Notes: generated by a model from the letters alone, not told the origin. DNA of 5,838 bases from Candidatus Saccharimonadota bacterium (GCA_029288275.1 JARIHM010000180.1:1-5838), one strand, 5' to 3'; positions 1 through 5,063 are shown, numbered from the stretch's first letter. Made by a program: numbers and translations.

Positions 1-159
1 CTAGAGATCGGGGTCGATGGCGGTCTCAACCAGGAGACCGGCCGCCTGGCCATCGAAGCCGGCGCCAACCTGCTCGATGTGGGCAGCTTCATTCACGAGG
101 CCGAAGACCCCGAGATCGCCTACGTGGCCGTGGAAGCAATCGCCGAAGGGGCTTCCTAG
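1..159 (+). CDS. rpe: Ribulose-phosphate 3-epimerase, C-terminal 52 residues (partial)
   Basis: This is the 3' end of a gene that begins before the window; frame 1 is open from base 1 to a TAG at 157-159. The visible part starts with the last two strands of a TIM barrel: VDGGLN (residues 5-10 of the fragment), then AGANLLDVGSFI. In ribulose-phosphate 3-epimerases the aspartate of the VDGG motif is a catalytic acid/base residue and the following AGA(N/D)..V.GS loop holds the substrate phosphate. The enzyme interconverts ribulose 5-phosphate and xylulose 5-phosphate in the cytosol, supplying a transketolase donor. Transketolase genes about 1 kb downstream support the call. A related phosphate-sugar barrel such as hexulose-6-phosphate synthase or 3-keto-L-gulonate-6-phosphate decarboxylase cannot be fully excluded without the N-terminus. 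No terminator is visible after the stop. Confidence 0.85.
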   Translation, partial: LEIGVDGGLNQETGRLAIEAGANLLDVGSFIHEAEDPEIAYVAVEAIAEGAS

Positions 160-168
160 ACCCTCGGA

Positions 169-198
169 CTCGCCAAGTTTGACTTTTCCGGTTATGCT
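169..198 (+). promoter_or_regulatory. Promoter of the 205-591 gene, predicted leaderless
   Basis: A -10-like TATGCT lies at 193-198 and ends exactly 6 bases before the ATG at 205, so transcription would begin at or next to the start codon. At the expected -35 distance lies CTCGCCAA (169-176); TCGCCA (170-175) is 17 bases from the -10 and matches TTGACA at four of six positions. The same 8-mer sits at the same distance from another TATGCT before the 1136 gene. A TTGACT at 179-184 is too close (8 bases) to pair with this -10. No Shine-Dalgarno sequence precedes the ATG. Confidence 0.6.
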
Positions 199-204
199 TA
201 AAAC

Positions 205-591
205 ATGAAAGAATATTTACGCTCTCGTCGTCTCATCCTGACCGCCCTGGGTACGCTCGTAGCGGCCGTAGTCCTATCAATTATCTCTCTCCTCATGCGC
301 ATTACGCCGCCCATTTATGATGGCGGTGGCCGGCAGGTCGGGCCAATTGTAATGTCACATGGTCACATTATTAACTTTACGGCGCAAGATTACGGCTGGC
401 CGATCGGCTATTATCATATGAGTTGCTGGGGTTTTGATCATCCTTGTAGCACCAATTATTTCTGGGATTGGCGACTCTGGCTCCTGAATATAGCTTTCTG
501 GCTGATTATAGCCGGCGGTGTCTGGTGCGTCTTCTTGTTATTTGAGCGGCGACGACGTAAAACCACTCCGAAACGCCGCAGCCGTAAGTAG
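205..591 (+). CDS. Small two-helix membrane protein, unrecognised family
   Basis: The predicted protein has 128 residues and I do not recognise its family. The sequence shows a basic N-terminus, a membrane segment at about 10-30, a loop of about 60 residues with many aromatic residues and a cysteine pair (C74 and C81), a second membrane segment at about 91-113, and a tail at 115-128 in which 10 of 14 residues are Arg or Lys. By the positive-inside rule both ends should face the cytoplasm and the loop should be outside, where the cysteines could form a disulfide. The basic tail could contact nucleic acid or acidic lipid; this is speculation. The ATG at 205 is chosen because a -10 hexamer ends 6 bases before it. 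The gene stops with TAG, 21 bases before the next ATG, so the two may be co-transcribed. Confidence 0.75.
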   Translation: MKEYLRSRRLILTALGTLVAAVVLSIISLLMRITPPIYDGGGRQVGPIVMSHGHIINFTAQDYGWPIGYYHMSCWGFDHPCSTNYFWDWRLWLLNIAFWLIIAGGVWCVFLLFERRRRKTTPKRRSRK

Positions 592-612
592 CGCCTGACA
601 AATGGTCCGGCT

Positions 613-1119
613 ATGAGTATGCGACCGTCGGCGCGGAATCTGCGGTTTATCGCTGGGGCAGCGGTCGTCAGTACGACGCTAACAGCAGCTTTCTTTCTCG
701 GTGGTCTGTATACAGCCATAACCGATGGGCGAGATTTCCTGCATCAGCAGACCTTAATGCGCACGGGCGGCCGGGCTGTCGCCCACATTGACCACGTTAC
801 GCAAGTTGGTTTGTGCTATAGGAGCTGTCCATATGAGATTGATTATCAATTTACGCCGGCCGGTGCGGGCCAGCCGGTAGCTCAGTATGTGAATTTGTCA
901 CGGTTCATAACCGTTACTACTAGCGAAGTCTGGTATGATTCCGCTCATCCCACTGACAATGTATTAGCAGTGGCTGCTATTTCGGCCTTTGATGGCTGGG
1001 AGGTCCTTATCATTTCATTTGGCCTTGGCATATGGGGTTTCATTCTTGCTCGGCATAGCTGGCGGCAGTTTTATCGTATCCTCCGGTCGCCCAATCGGGC
1101 TCGCCAAAATCAACCATAA
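613..1119 (+). CDS. DUF3592-like two-helix membrane protein
   Basis: The predicted protein has 168 residues. It has an N-terminal membrane segment at about 11-35, an extracytoplasmic domain of roughly 90 residues, a second membrane segment at about 129-147 and a basic C-terminal tail. The middle domain resembles DUF3592: a GGRAVAHI strand at 52-59 after the first helix, a YEIDYQF strand at 74-80, and VWYDSAHPTDN at 106-116, which matches that family's 'V.YdP.nP' signature just before the second helix. The function of the family is unknown to me. A CYRSC pair (C68 and C72) lies on the outer side. An alternative start is the ATG at 619. Neither start has a clear ribosome-binding site; AATGGT at 601-606 is only a poor -10, so expression from the promoter before 205 is more likely. 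The family call is from remembered motifs and is moderate. Confidence 0.72.
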   Translation: MSMRPSARNLRFIAGAAVVSTTLTAAFFLGGLYTAITDGRDFLHQQTLMRTGGRAVAHIDHVTQVGLCYRSCPYEIDYQFTPAGAGQPVAQYVNLSRFITVTTSEVWYDSAHPTDNVLAVAAISAFDGWEVLIISFGLGIWGFILARHSWRQFYRILRSPNRARQNQP

Positions 1120-1129
1120 CGATTATGCT
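1100..1129 (+). promoter_or_regulatory. Promoter of transketolase N-subunit gene, predicted leaderless
   Basis: TATGCT at 1124-1129 ends 6 bases before the ATG at 1136. CTCGCCAA at 1100-1107 lies at exactly the same distance upstream as in the promoter at 169-198; taking TCGCCA (1101-1106) as the -35 gives a 17-base spacer. The -35 part lies inside the last codons of the upstream gene, whose stop is at 1117-1119. No Shine-Dalgarno sequence lies between the hexamer and the ATG. Confidence 0.62.
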
Positions 1130-1135
1130 TGAGAT

Positions 1136-2008
1136 ATGACTCATCGTGAACTTGAACTCATGGCCAACGATATTCGCCAAGACATCATTAAGATGCTGGT
1201 AGAGGCGGGAAGTGGTCATAGTGCTGGGCCACTTGGTATGGCCGATATCTTTACGGCGCTGTACTTTGAGGTACTTAATCACCGGCCTAAGCAGCCCGAT
1301 TGGCCGGAGCGCGATCGCCTGTTTTTGAGCAACGGTCATATTGTGCCAGTGCGCTACGCTACTATGGCTCGAGCAGGCTATTTTCCCTTGGAGGAGCTGA
1401 AAACACTGCGTAAGTTTGGCTCGCGGCTCCAGGGCCATCCCGAGCGGTTGCGGCTACCTGGGCTGGAGAGCACGAGCGGTCCGCTCGGCAGCGGGCTGAG
1501 CCAGGCAGCCGGTCATGCATTGGCACTGCGCATGGATGGCAATAAGGCGCGCGTCTACTGCATCACCAGCGATGGCGAGCATGATGAAGGTAATATCTGG
1601 GAAGCTGTATTATTCGCAGCTAAAAACAAGCTCACGAACCTCACCGTTATTATTGACCGGAACAATATTCAGATTGACGGACCGACTGAGCAGGTGATGC
1701 CCCTGGGCAATTTGGCCGCTAAGTACGCCGCCTTTGGCTGGCACGTGATCGAGATTGACGGCCACAATATGCAGGCCATTATTTCGGCTTGTGATCTTGC
1801 TAAGGCGATCGTGGAGCAGCCCGCGGTGATTATTGCCCATACCATTCCTGGTAAGGGCGTTGACTACATGGAATACGATTATCATTGGCATGGCAATCCG
1901 CCTGGCACCCTGGAAACACCCGGCGCGCCGCCTAAGGCTGAGCAGGCTAAGGTAGCGCTGCACGAGCTGCGCACTCTGGGTGGCCGCATCCGTAGTGAGC
2001 ACGAGTAA
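1136..2008 (+). CDS. Transketolase, N-terminal (TPP-binding) subunit
   Basis: The predicted protein has 290 residues and matches the pyrophosphate-binding half of transketolase, which in this organism is split. Family landmarks appear in order: GSGH (H28), LSNGH (H68), QGHPE (H101), ESTSGPLGSGLS at 111-122, SDGEHDEG at 145-152, DRNN at 174-177, IDG at 180-182 and HWHG at 250-253. By alignment to known transketolases, D146 and N176 bind the metal ion of thiamine diphosphate and E151 lies at the subunit-contact glutamate; their 30-residue separation is the usual one. The usual GDG motif reads SDG here. Together with the product of 2074-3069 it should move two-carbon units between ketose and aldose phosphates in the cytosol. 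The start at 1136 is favoured over an in-frame ATG at 1160 because a -10 hexamer ends 6 bases before it. The gene is often named tktA or tkt1 when split; no symbol is assigned. Confidence 0.93.
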   Translation: MTHRELELMANDIRQDIIKMLVEAGSGHSAGPLGMADIFTALYFEVLNHRPKQPDWPERDRLFLSNGHIVPVRYATMARAGYFPLEELKTLRKFGSRLQGHPERLRLPGLESTSGPLGSGLSQAAGHALALRMDGNKARVYCITSDGEHDEGNIWEAVLFAAKNKLTNLTVIIDRNNIQIDGPTEQVMPLGNLAAKYAAFGWHVIEIDGHNMQAIISACDLAKAIVEQPAVIIAHTIPGKGVDYMEYDYHWHGNPPGTLETPGAPPKAEQAKVALHELRTLGGRIRSEHE

Positions 2009-2031
2009 GCGGGGAGCTCGGTCATCAGCGT

Positions 2032-2039
2032 AAGCGCTT
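2032..2039. promoter_or_regulatory. Palindrome AAGCGCTT at the -35 of the C-subunit gene (candidate operator)
   Basis: AAGCGCTT is a perfect 8-base palindrome that overlaps the first base of the proposed -35 (2039-2044). With its flanks (2029-2042) it resembles the AAGCG-centred sites bound by LacI/CcpA-family repressors, although the outer bases do not match well. The AGCGCTT core recurs twice before the 4508 gene. An operator role is inferred from position and symmetry only. Confidence 0.3.
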
Positions 2040-2067
2040 TGTCTTTTTGCACGTGGCGCCGTATCAT
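2039..2067 (+). promoter_or_regulatory. Promoter of transketolase C-subunit gene, predicted leaderless
   Basis: TTGTCT (2039-2044), a 17-base spacer and TATCAT (2062-2067) form a good housekeeping-type promoter. TATCAT ends 6 bases before the ATG at 2074, so the transcript is expected to begin at or very near the start codon. It lies wholly in the 65-base gap between the two transketolase genes. Confidence 0.65.
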
Positions 2068-2073
2068 AGAGCT

Positions 2074-3069
2074 ATGATCAATTCGCAGATGCATTTGAAC
2101 CCCGAACTTTTGTCACCTGAGGTCAAACAAGAGCCGATTCGATCGGGTTTTGGCCGCGGTTTGCTGGCAGCGGGCGAAAGTAATAAGGACGTGGTAGCGC
2201 TATGCGCTGACCTGACTGATTCTACTAAAATGGCGGATTTCGCCAAGAGCTTTCCGGAGCGCTTTGTAGAGATCGGCGTGGCCGAGCAAAACCTTGTGAC
2301 GGTAGCAGCGGGTATGGCTCTGGCCGGCAAGATTCCGTTTGTATCGAGCTACGCTGCTTTCTCGCCTGGCCGGAATTGGGAGCAAATCCGCACAACCATC
2401 TGCCTCAATGAAACTGATGTTAAGATCGCCGGTTCACATGCCGGTGTTAGTGTAGGCCCGGATGGCGCCACCCACCAGATGCTAGAGGACATAGCCCTTA
2501 TGCGCGTACTACCGCGAATGATGGTAGTGGCACCCTGTGATGCCATTGAGGCCGAGAAGGCAACTAAGGCTTTAGCAAGTCACAAAGGACCGGCTTACAT
2601 CCGTCTGGCCCGGGAGAAGTCGCCCATTATCACCACTGATGAGACACCCTTTGCGTTGGGCAAGGCGCAGGTATTGCGTGAAGGTACGGACCTCACTATT
2701 GTAGCCTGCGGTACGATGGTGTACTACGCGCTGCTGGCTGCCGAAGAGCTGGCTAGCAGCCATAAGCTTGACGTTGAAGTCGTGAATGCGGCCGTTATTA
2801 AGCCGCTTGATACCGTTACCATTGTGGCCAGCGCCCGCAAAACCGGCGCGGTGCTAACGGCCGAGGAGGCGCAGATTAACGGCGGCTTAGGCGGCGCCGT
2901 GGCCGAGGTTTTGGCGGATCATTATCCAGTACCTATGGCCCGCGTGGGTATGGTTGACCGTTTTGGCGAGAGCGGCACGCCGGAAGAGCTGCTAGAGCAC
3001 TTTGGCTTGACGGCGCCGGGCTTAATTGAGCGGGCATTAGAACTGATCAAACGCAAAAGCCATAAATAA
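2074..3069 (+). CDS. Transketolase, C-terminal (pyrimidine-binding) subunit
   Basis: The predicted protein has 331 residues and is the second half of the split transketolase. It contains the pyrimidine-binding domain and the C-terminal regulatory-type domain. Visible landmarks: RSGFGRGL at 23-30, ALCADLTDSTKM at 42-53, GVAEQN at 68-73 whose E71 is the catalytic glutamate that activates the aminopyrimidine ring of thiamine diphosphate, GPDGATHQ at 128-135 whose H134 matches the substrate histidine of the family, RLAREKSP at 177-184, and GGLGGAVAE at 270-278 in the C-terminal domain. The two subunits total 621 residues, close to a complete fused enzyme. The ATG at 2074 is chosen over an in-frame TTG at 2047 (which precedes the -10 box) and an ATG at 2089, because TATCAT ends 6 bases upstream. 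The stop codon touches the U-tract side of the - strand terminator. Confidence 0.93.
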   Translation: MINSQMHLNPELLSPEVKQEPIRSGFGRGLLAAGESNKDVVALCADLTDSTKMADFAKSFPERFVEIGVAEQNLVTVAAGMALAGKIPFVSSYAAFSPGRNWEQIRTTICLNETDVKIAGSHAGVSVGPDGATHQMLEDIALMRVLPRMMVVAPCDAIEAEKATKALASHKGPAYIRLAREKSPIITTDETPFALGKAQVLREGTDLTIVACGTMVYYALLAAEELASSHKLDVEVVNAAVIKPLDTVTIVASARKTGAVLTAEEAQINGGLGGAVAEVLADHYPVPMARVGMVDRFGESGTPEELLEHFGLTAPGLIERALELIKRKSHK

Positions 3070-3102
3070 AAAACGGCGTCTCTTCCCGAAGAAAGAGACG
3101 CC
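3064..3102 (-). terminator. Intrinsic terminator for the 3115-3399 gene
   Basis: A perfect 10-base-pair stem (3075-3084 with 3093-3102, GGCGTCTCTT on the + strand) encloses an 8-base loop. Read on the - strand, the stem is followed by one G, then six T (3073-3068), an A and three more T, the classic intrinsic terminator form, 12 bases after the - strand stop codon. On the + strand the stem is followed by AAAGCG, so it is a poor terminator for the transketolase transcript. Confidence 0.87.
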
Positions 3103-3114
3103 AAAGCGCCGGTC

Positions 3115-3399
3115 CTAGAGCGGTAGGCAGATAGCCATGAGCCCGCCAAGGAAACCGATACCTATAATCACGTAGGCGAGTGACCGTTTGCGATCGATTC
3201 CTTGGGAACGCAGGCTCATGTAGGCGCCTACTAAACAGCAGGCAATCCCCGCGCCACCCAGGTAGTAAGGCATGGTCATGACGAGGGTCGCAGGGGATAG
3301 CTGCAGCCGCAGTGCAACTATCATCCAGGTGATCATGGCGGTTATCCAGGCCAGCCCGGCGTAGAGCCAAACGAGCTCAGCCAGACCACGAGATTTCAT
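3115..3399 (-). CDS. Small three-helix membrane protein, unrecognised family
   Basis: The predicted protein has 94 residues from the ATG at 3399. Three hydrophobic segments are visible at about 8-30, 37-62 and 73-93, joined by a short first loop and a basic second loop (RSQGIDRKR, 64-72), with a two-residue turn to the C-terminus. No enzymatic motif is seen and I do not recognise the family. The start is supported by AAGGG seven bases upstream (3411-3407). A GTG at 3414 in the same frame, giving 99 residues, has an equally good site, AAGGGAG, eight bases upstream (3429-3423), so the start is not settled. The gene is convergent with the transketolase genes, has a near-consensus promoter of its own and ends in its own terminator, so it is an independent unit. 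Confidence 0.72.
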   Translation of the reverse strand: MKSRGLAELVWLYAGLAWITAMITWMIVALRLQLSPATLVMTMPYYLGGAGIACCLVGAYMSLRSQGIDRKRSLAYVIIGIGFLGGLMAICLPL

Positions 3400-3455
3400 G
3401 AGCGGGCCCTTCACTGCAGAGACTCCCTTGGCTGTGTAGGTACAGAGCAAACAGC

Positions 3456-3486
3456 ATTATAGTAACATTTTATATAAATTTGTCAA
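3456..3486 (-). promoter_or_regulatory. Promoter of the 3115-3399 gene
   Basis: Read on the - strand, a perfect TTGACA (3486-3481) and a perfect TATAAT (3461-3456) are separated by 19 bases. The hexamers are the best sigma-70-type matches in the window; the spacer is two bases longer than ideal. Transcription would start near 3449-3450, leaving a leader of about 50 bases that holds two ribosome-binding-site-like sequences. The surrounding stretch (about 3456-3497) is far richer in A and T than the rest of the window. Confidence 0.68.
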
Positions 3487-3514
3487 TAATATTTACGGTT
3501 CACGCATAACTGTT

Positions 3515-3543
3515 TTGCTCAGCCTGGTTCTTGGAGGTATGCT
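3515..3543 (+). promoter_or_regulatory. Promoter of the aldolase gene
   Basis: TTGCTC (3515-3520), a 17-base spacer and TATGCT (3538-3543) point to a start of transcription near A3550. Unlike the other + strand genes, the start codon is not adjacent: a leader of about 25 bases (3550-3574) remains, with AGGA at 3561-3564, ten bases before the ATG, as a weak ribosome-binding site. Confidence 0.6.
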
Positions 3544-3550
3544 AGAACCA
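3525..3550. promoter_or_regulatory. Inverted repeat around the aldolase -10 box (candidate operator)
   Basis: TGGTTCT (3525-3531) and its exact reverse complement AGAACCA (3544-3550) are separated by 12 bases that contain the -10 hexamer. Half-site centres are 19 bases apart, near two helical turns. Because nearly all of the repeat lies upstream of the predicted transcript start, it would act as DNA, for example as a repressor site, not as an RNA hairpin. The role is inferred. Confidence 0.4.
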
Positions 3551-3574
3551 TAACCGTGGTAGGACTCTTTTACT

Positions 3575-4465
3575 ATGCATCCGAATACCGAAGCCGCTCG
3601 TGCCCTCTATGCCCGAACTCTCAAGGAGAAATTCGCTCTGGGCGCCTTCAACGTAGATAACCAGGAGACGCTTTTAGCAATCGCGCGGGCGGCGGCGGCG
3701 CAAAAGTCACCAGTGCTAGTGGAAGCCAGTGCCGATGAGGTGATGATGATTGGTGCTCACAACCTGCGCTGTATGGTCGACAATTACCGCGCTGAGTATG
3801 GCATTGAAATGTATATTAACCTGGATCACTCGCCCAGCGTGGAGGCTGCCAAGCTAGGCATTGATGCTGGATTTGAGTTTATTCACATTGATTTTAGCCA
3901 GGCCAAGCGCGATGCTACTACCGAGGAAATCGTTGCGGCGACCAAAGAAGTGGTGGAGTACGCCAAGAAAACCGGTGCTCTGGTAGAGAGCGAGCCGCAC
4001 TATTTTGGCGGTAGCTCTAATGTGCACAAAGAGGATATTGATTACGCCGAGATTAAAAAATTCTTTACGAAACCGGATGAGGCCAAGCAGTTTATCGCCG
4101 AGACAGGCATCGATACCTACGCTGTGGCCATTGGTAATCTGCATGGATTATATCCGGTCCCCAAGCAGCTTGATCTGCAATTACTAGAGCAGTTGCGGAC
4201 GGCGCTGCCCGGATACCTTAGCCTGCATGGTGGCTCGGGTACGCCAGACGACCAGTTTGAGGGTGCGGTGCAGCGGGGGATTTCCAAGATTAATATTAAC
4301 TCCGAGATGCGCCGGGCCTACCGTACGACACTAGAGCAACAGTTGGCGGCAAATCCGGACCAATTTGCGGTTATTAAACTGTTAGGGCCAGTACTGGAAG
4401 CCGTTCAGGCTGTGGTAGAGCATAAAATGCAGGTCTTTGGCTCGGCTGGAAAATCGGCAGCCTAA
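3575..4465 (+). CDS. fba: Class II fructose-bisphosphate aldolase
   Basis: The predicted protein has 296 residues, typical of class II aldolases, which are zinc-dependent TIM barrels. They reversibly join dihydroxyacetone phosphate and glyceraldehyde 3-phosphate to fructose 1,6-bisphosphate in the cytosol. Motifs in order: GAFNVDNQET at 23-32, INLDH at 81-85 (D84 the catalytic acid, H85 a zinc ligand), HIDFSQ at 104-109 in place of the common 'MIDGS', VESEPHYFGG at 137-146 in place of the common 'VEAELG' loop, AVAIGNLHG at 183-191 (H190 a zinc ligand), LSLHGGSGTP at 215-224 (H218 a zinc ligand, GGSG binding phosphate) and KININSEMR at 238-246. All three zinc histidines and the catalytic aspartate are present. 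A tagatose-bisphosphate aldolase (GatY/KbaY-like) or a broader sugar-phosphate specificity is possible, but the transketolase, epimerase and PfkB genes nearby fit the fructose enzyme. The gene has its own promoter and short leader. Confidence 0.9.
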   Translation: MHPNTEAARALYARTLKEKFALGAFNVDNQETLLAIARAAAAQKSPVLVEASADEVMMIGAHNLRCMVDNYRAEYGIEMYINLDHSPSVEAAKLGIDAGFEFIHIDFSQAKRDATTEEIVAATKEVVEYAKKTGALVESEPHYFGGSSNVHKEDIDYAEIKKFFTKPDEAKQFIAETGIDTYAVAIGNLHGLYPVPKQLDLQLLEQLRTALPGYLSLHGGSGTPDDQFEGAVQRGISKININSEMRRAYRTTLEQQLAANPDQFAVIKLLGPVLEAVQAVVEHKMQVFGSAGKSAA

Positions 4466-4468
4466 CAA

Positions 4469-4488
4469 TAGCGCTTTACATAGCGCTT
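4469..4488. repeat. Direct repeat of TAGCGCTT before the 4508 gene
   Basis: TAGCGCTT occurs at 4469-4476 and again at 4481-4488, a period of 12 bases. The core AGCGCT is self-complementary, so the pair could also fold as a 6-base-pair hairpin in RNA just after the aldolase stop codon. No U-tract follows, so it is not a convincing terminator. The same core is found at the -35 of the transketolase C-subunit gene (2032-2039), which makes a shared regulator site possible. Confidence 0.4.
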
Positions 4489-4492
4489 GTGC

Positions 4493-4498
4493 TATCAT
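4493..4498 (+). promoter_or_regulatory. -10 hexamer of the 4508-5020 gene
   Basis: TATCAT, the same hexamer used before 2074, ends 9 bases before the ATG at 4508. Transcription would start 2-3 bases before the ATG, giving a near-leaderless message. No good -35 is found at the 16-18 base distance; that position is occupied by the first AGCGCTT repeat. Confidence 0.42.
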
Positions 4499-4507
4499 CA
4501 TCCAGGT

Positions 4508-5020
4508 ATGATGACAACGAACTCATTTTGGGCTCGCTATCGCGGTATTATCCTGGTGATGATCTTATCGGTTGGGGTGGCCGGTGGGTTGATTATTGCC
4601 TGGCAACACTCGTTGCAGGGCATGGCGCCAAAGCTCGCGTCGCATGAGAACCCTACACCTATGCCTACGCCCACAGCGAGCGCAACCGCCGAAGGTACGC
4701 CTAAGCCTGTTGGCCCACTCCTGCAGATCAAGGCGTTTTACACAGCTTATATCCAGGCGCTGGACGCGGCGGGACGGCAGCGGGTATTGCTGCAGTACGC
4801 TACGCCTGAGCTTGTGGCGCGGCTGGCTCAGATCTCGGGTTATGATGGCGTAACCTGCTCGCCGAGCCTACCGAGCAACTTTACCTATGAGCAGAATAGC
4901 GCGGGGCCGATTCATGCTACCGTTACCGTGCACGAAACATTTGCAAGCAGCGCTGCTGTCAGTCCGGTAGTCCAGGTGCGACTCGATGATGATCTCATTA
5001 GCGACATTGGCTGCCCGTAA
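4508..5020 (+). CDS. Membrane-anchored extracytoplasmic protein with Pro/Thr linker
   Basis: The predicted protein has 170 residues from the ATG at 4508 (the ATG at 4511 is an alternative; an in-frame TTG at 4487 would place the -10 hexamer inside the gene and is rejected). It shows a single uncleaved-type membrane anchor at about 12-32, a low-complexity linker rich in Pro, Thr, Ser and Ala at about 44-70, and a compact domain at 71-170. The linker suggests the domain stands off the membrane on the outer side. The domain begins with a helix-rich part (LLQIKAFYTAYIQALDAAG) and ends with strands up to ISDIGCP, an arrangement like NTF2/SnoaL-type domains; this fold guess is weak. C117 and C169 could form a disulfide. 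No catalytic motif is evident. The gene is convergent with the lipoprotein gene at 5071-5646. Confidence 0.75.
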   Translation: MMTTNSFWARYRGIILVMILSVGVAGGLIIAWQHSLQGMAPKLASHENPTPMPTPTASATAEGTPKPVGPLLQIKAFYTAYIQALDAAGRQRVLLQYATPELVARLAQISGYDGVTCSPSLPSNFTYEQNSAGPIHATVTVHETFASSAAVSPVVQVRLDDDLISDIGCP

Positions 5021-5063
5021 AACACAAGAAAGGCCCCGATTGCTACAAAGAGCGATCGGGGCC
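5019..5063 (-). terminator. Intrinsic terminator for the lipoprotein gene
   Basis: A 13-base-pair stem (5032-5044 with 5051-5063, containing one T-G wobble and beginning GGCCCCGAT on the + strand) encloses a 6-base loop ACAAAG. Read on the - strand, it is followed by TTTCTTGTGTTTT, a U-rich tract. It lies 7 bases after the lipoprotein stop codon. In the + direction the stem is followed by AACCGTG, so it would stop the convergent 4508 transcript only weakly. Confidence 0.8.

Noticed and set aside
179..198. TTGACT at 179-184 as the -35 for the 205 gene
   Set aside because: Only 8 bases separate it from TATGCT, far too short for a normal promoter; TCGCCA at 170-175 has the right spacing.
456..719. 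Open frame of 87 codons on the - strand
   Set aside because: It spans the end of one + strand gene and the start of the next, has no ribosome-binding site or promoter, and its residues look like an antisense shadow.
4470..4487. Hairpin of AGCGCT repeats as a terminator for the aldolase gene
   Set aside because: The stem is only six pairs and no U-tract follows, so I treat it as a repeat or operator candidate instead.
4487..4507. TTG start extending the 4508 gene by seven codons
   Set aside because: The extension would be encoded by the -10 hexamer and its flank, and TTG has no ribosome-binding site; the ATG at 4508 directly precedes the signal anchor.
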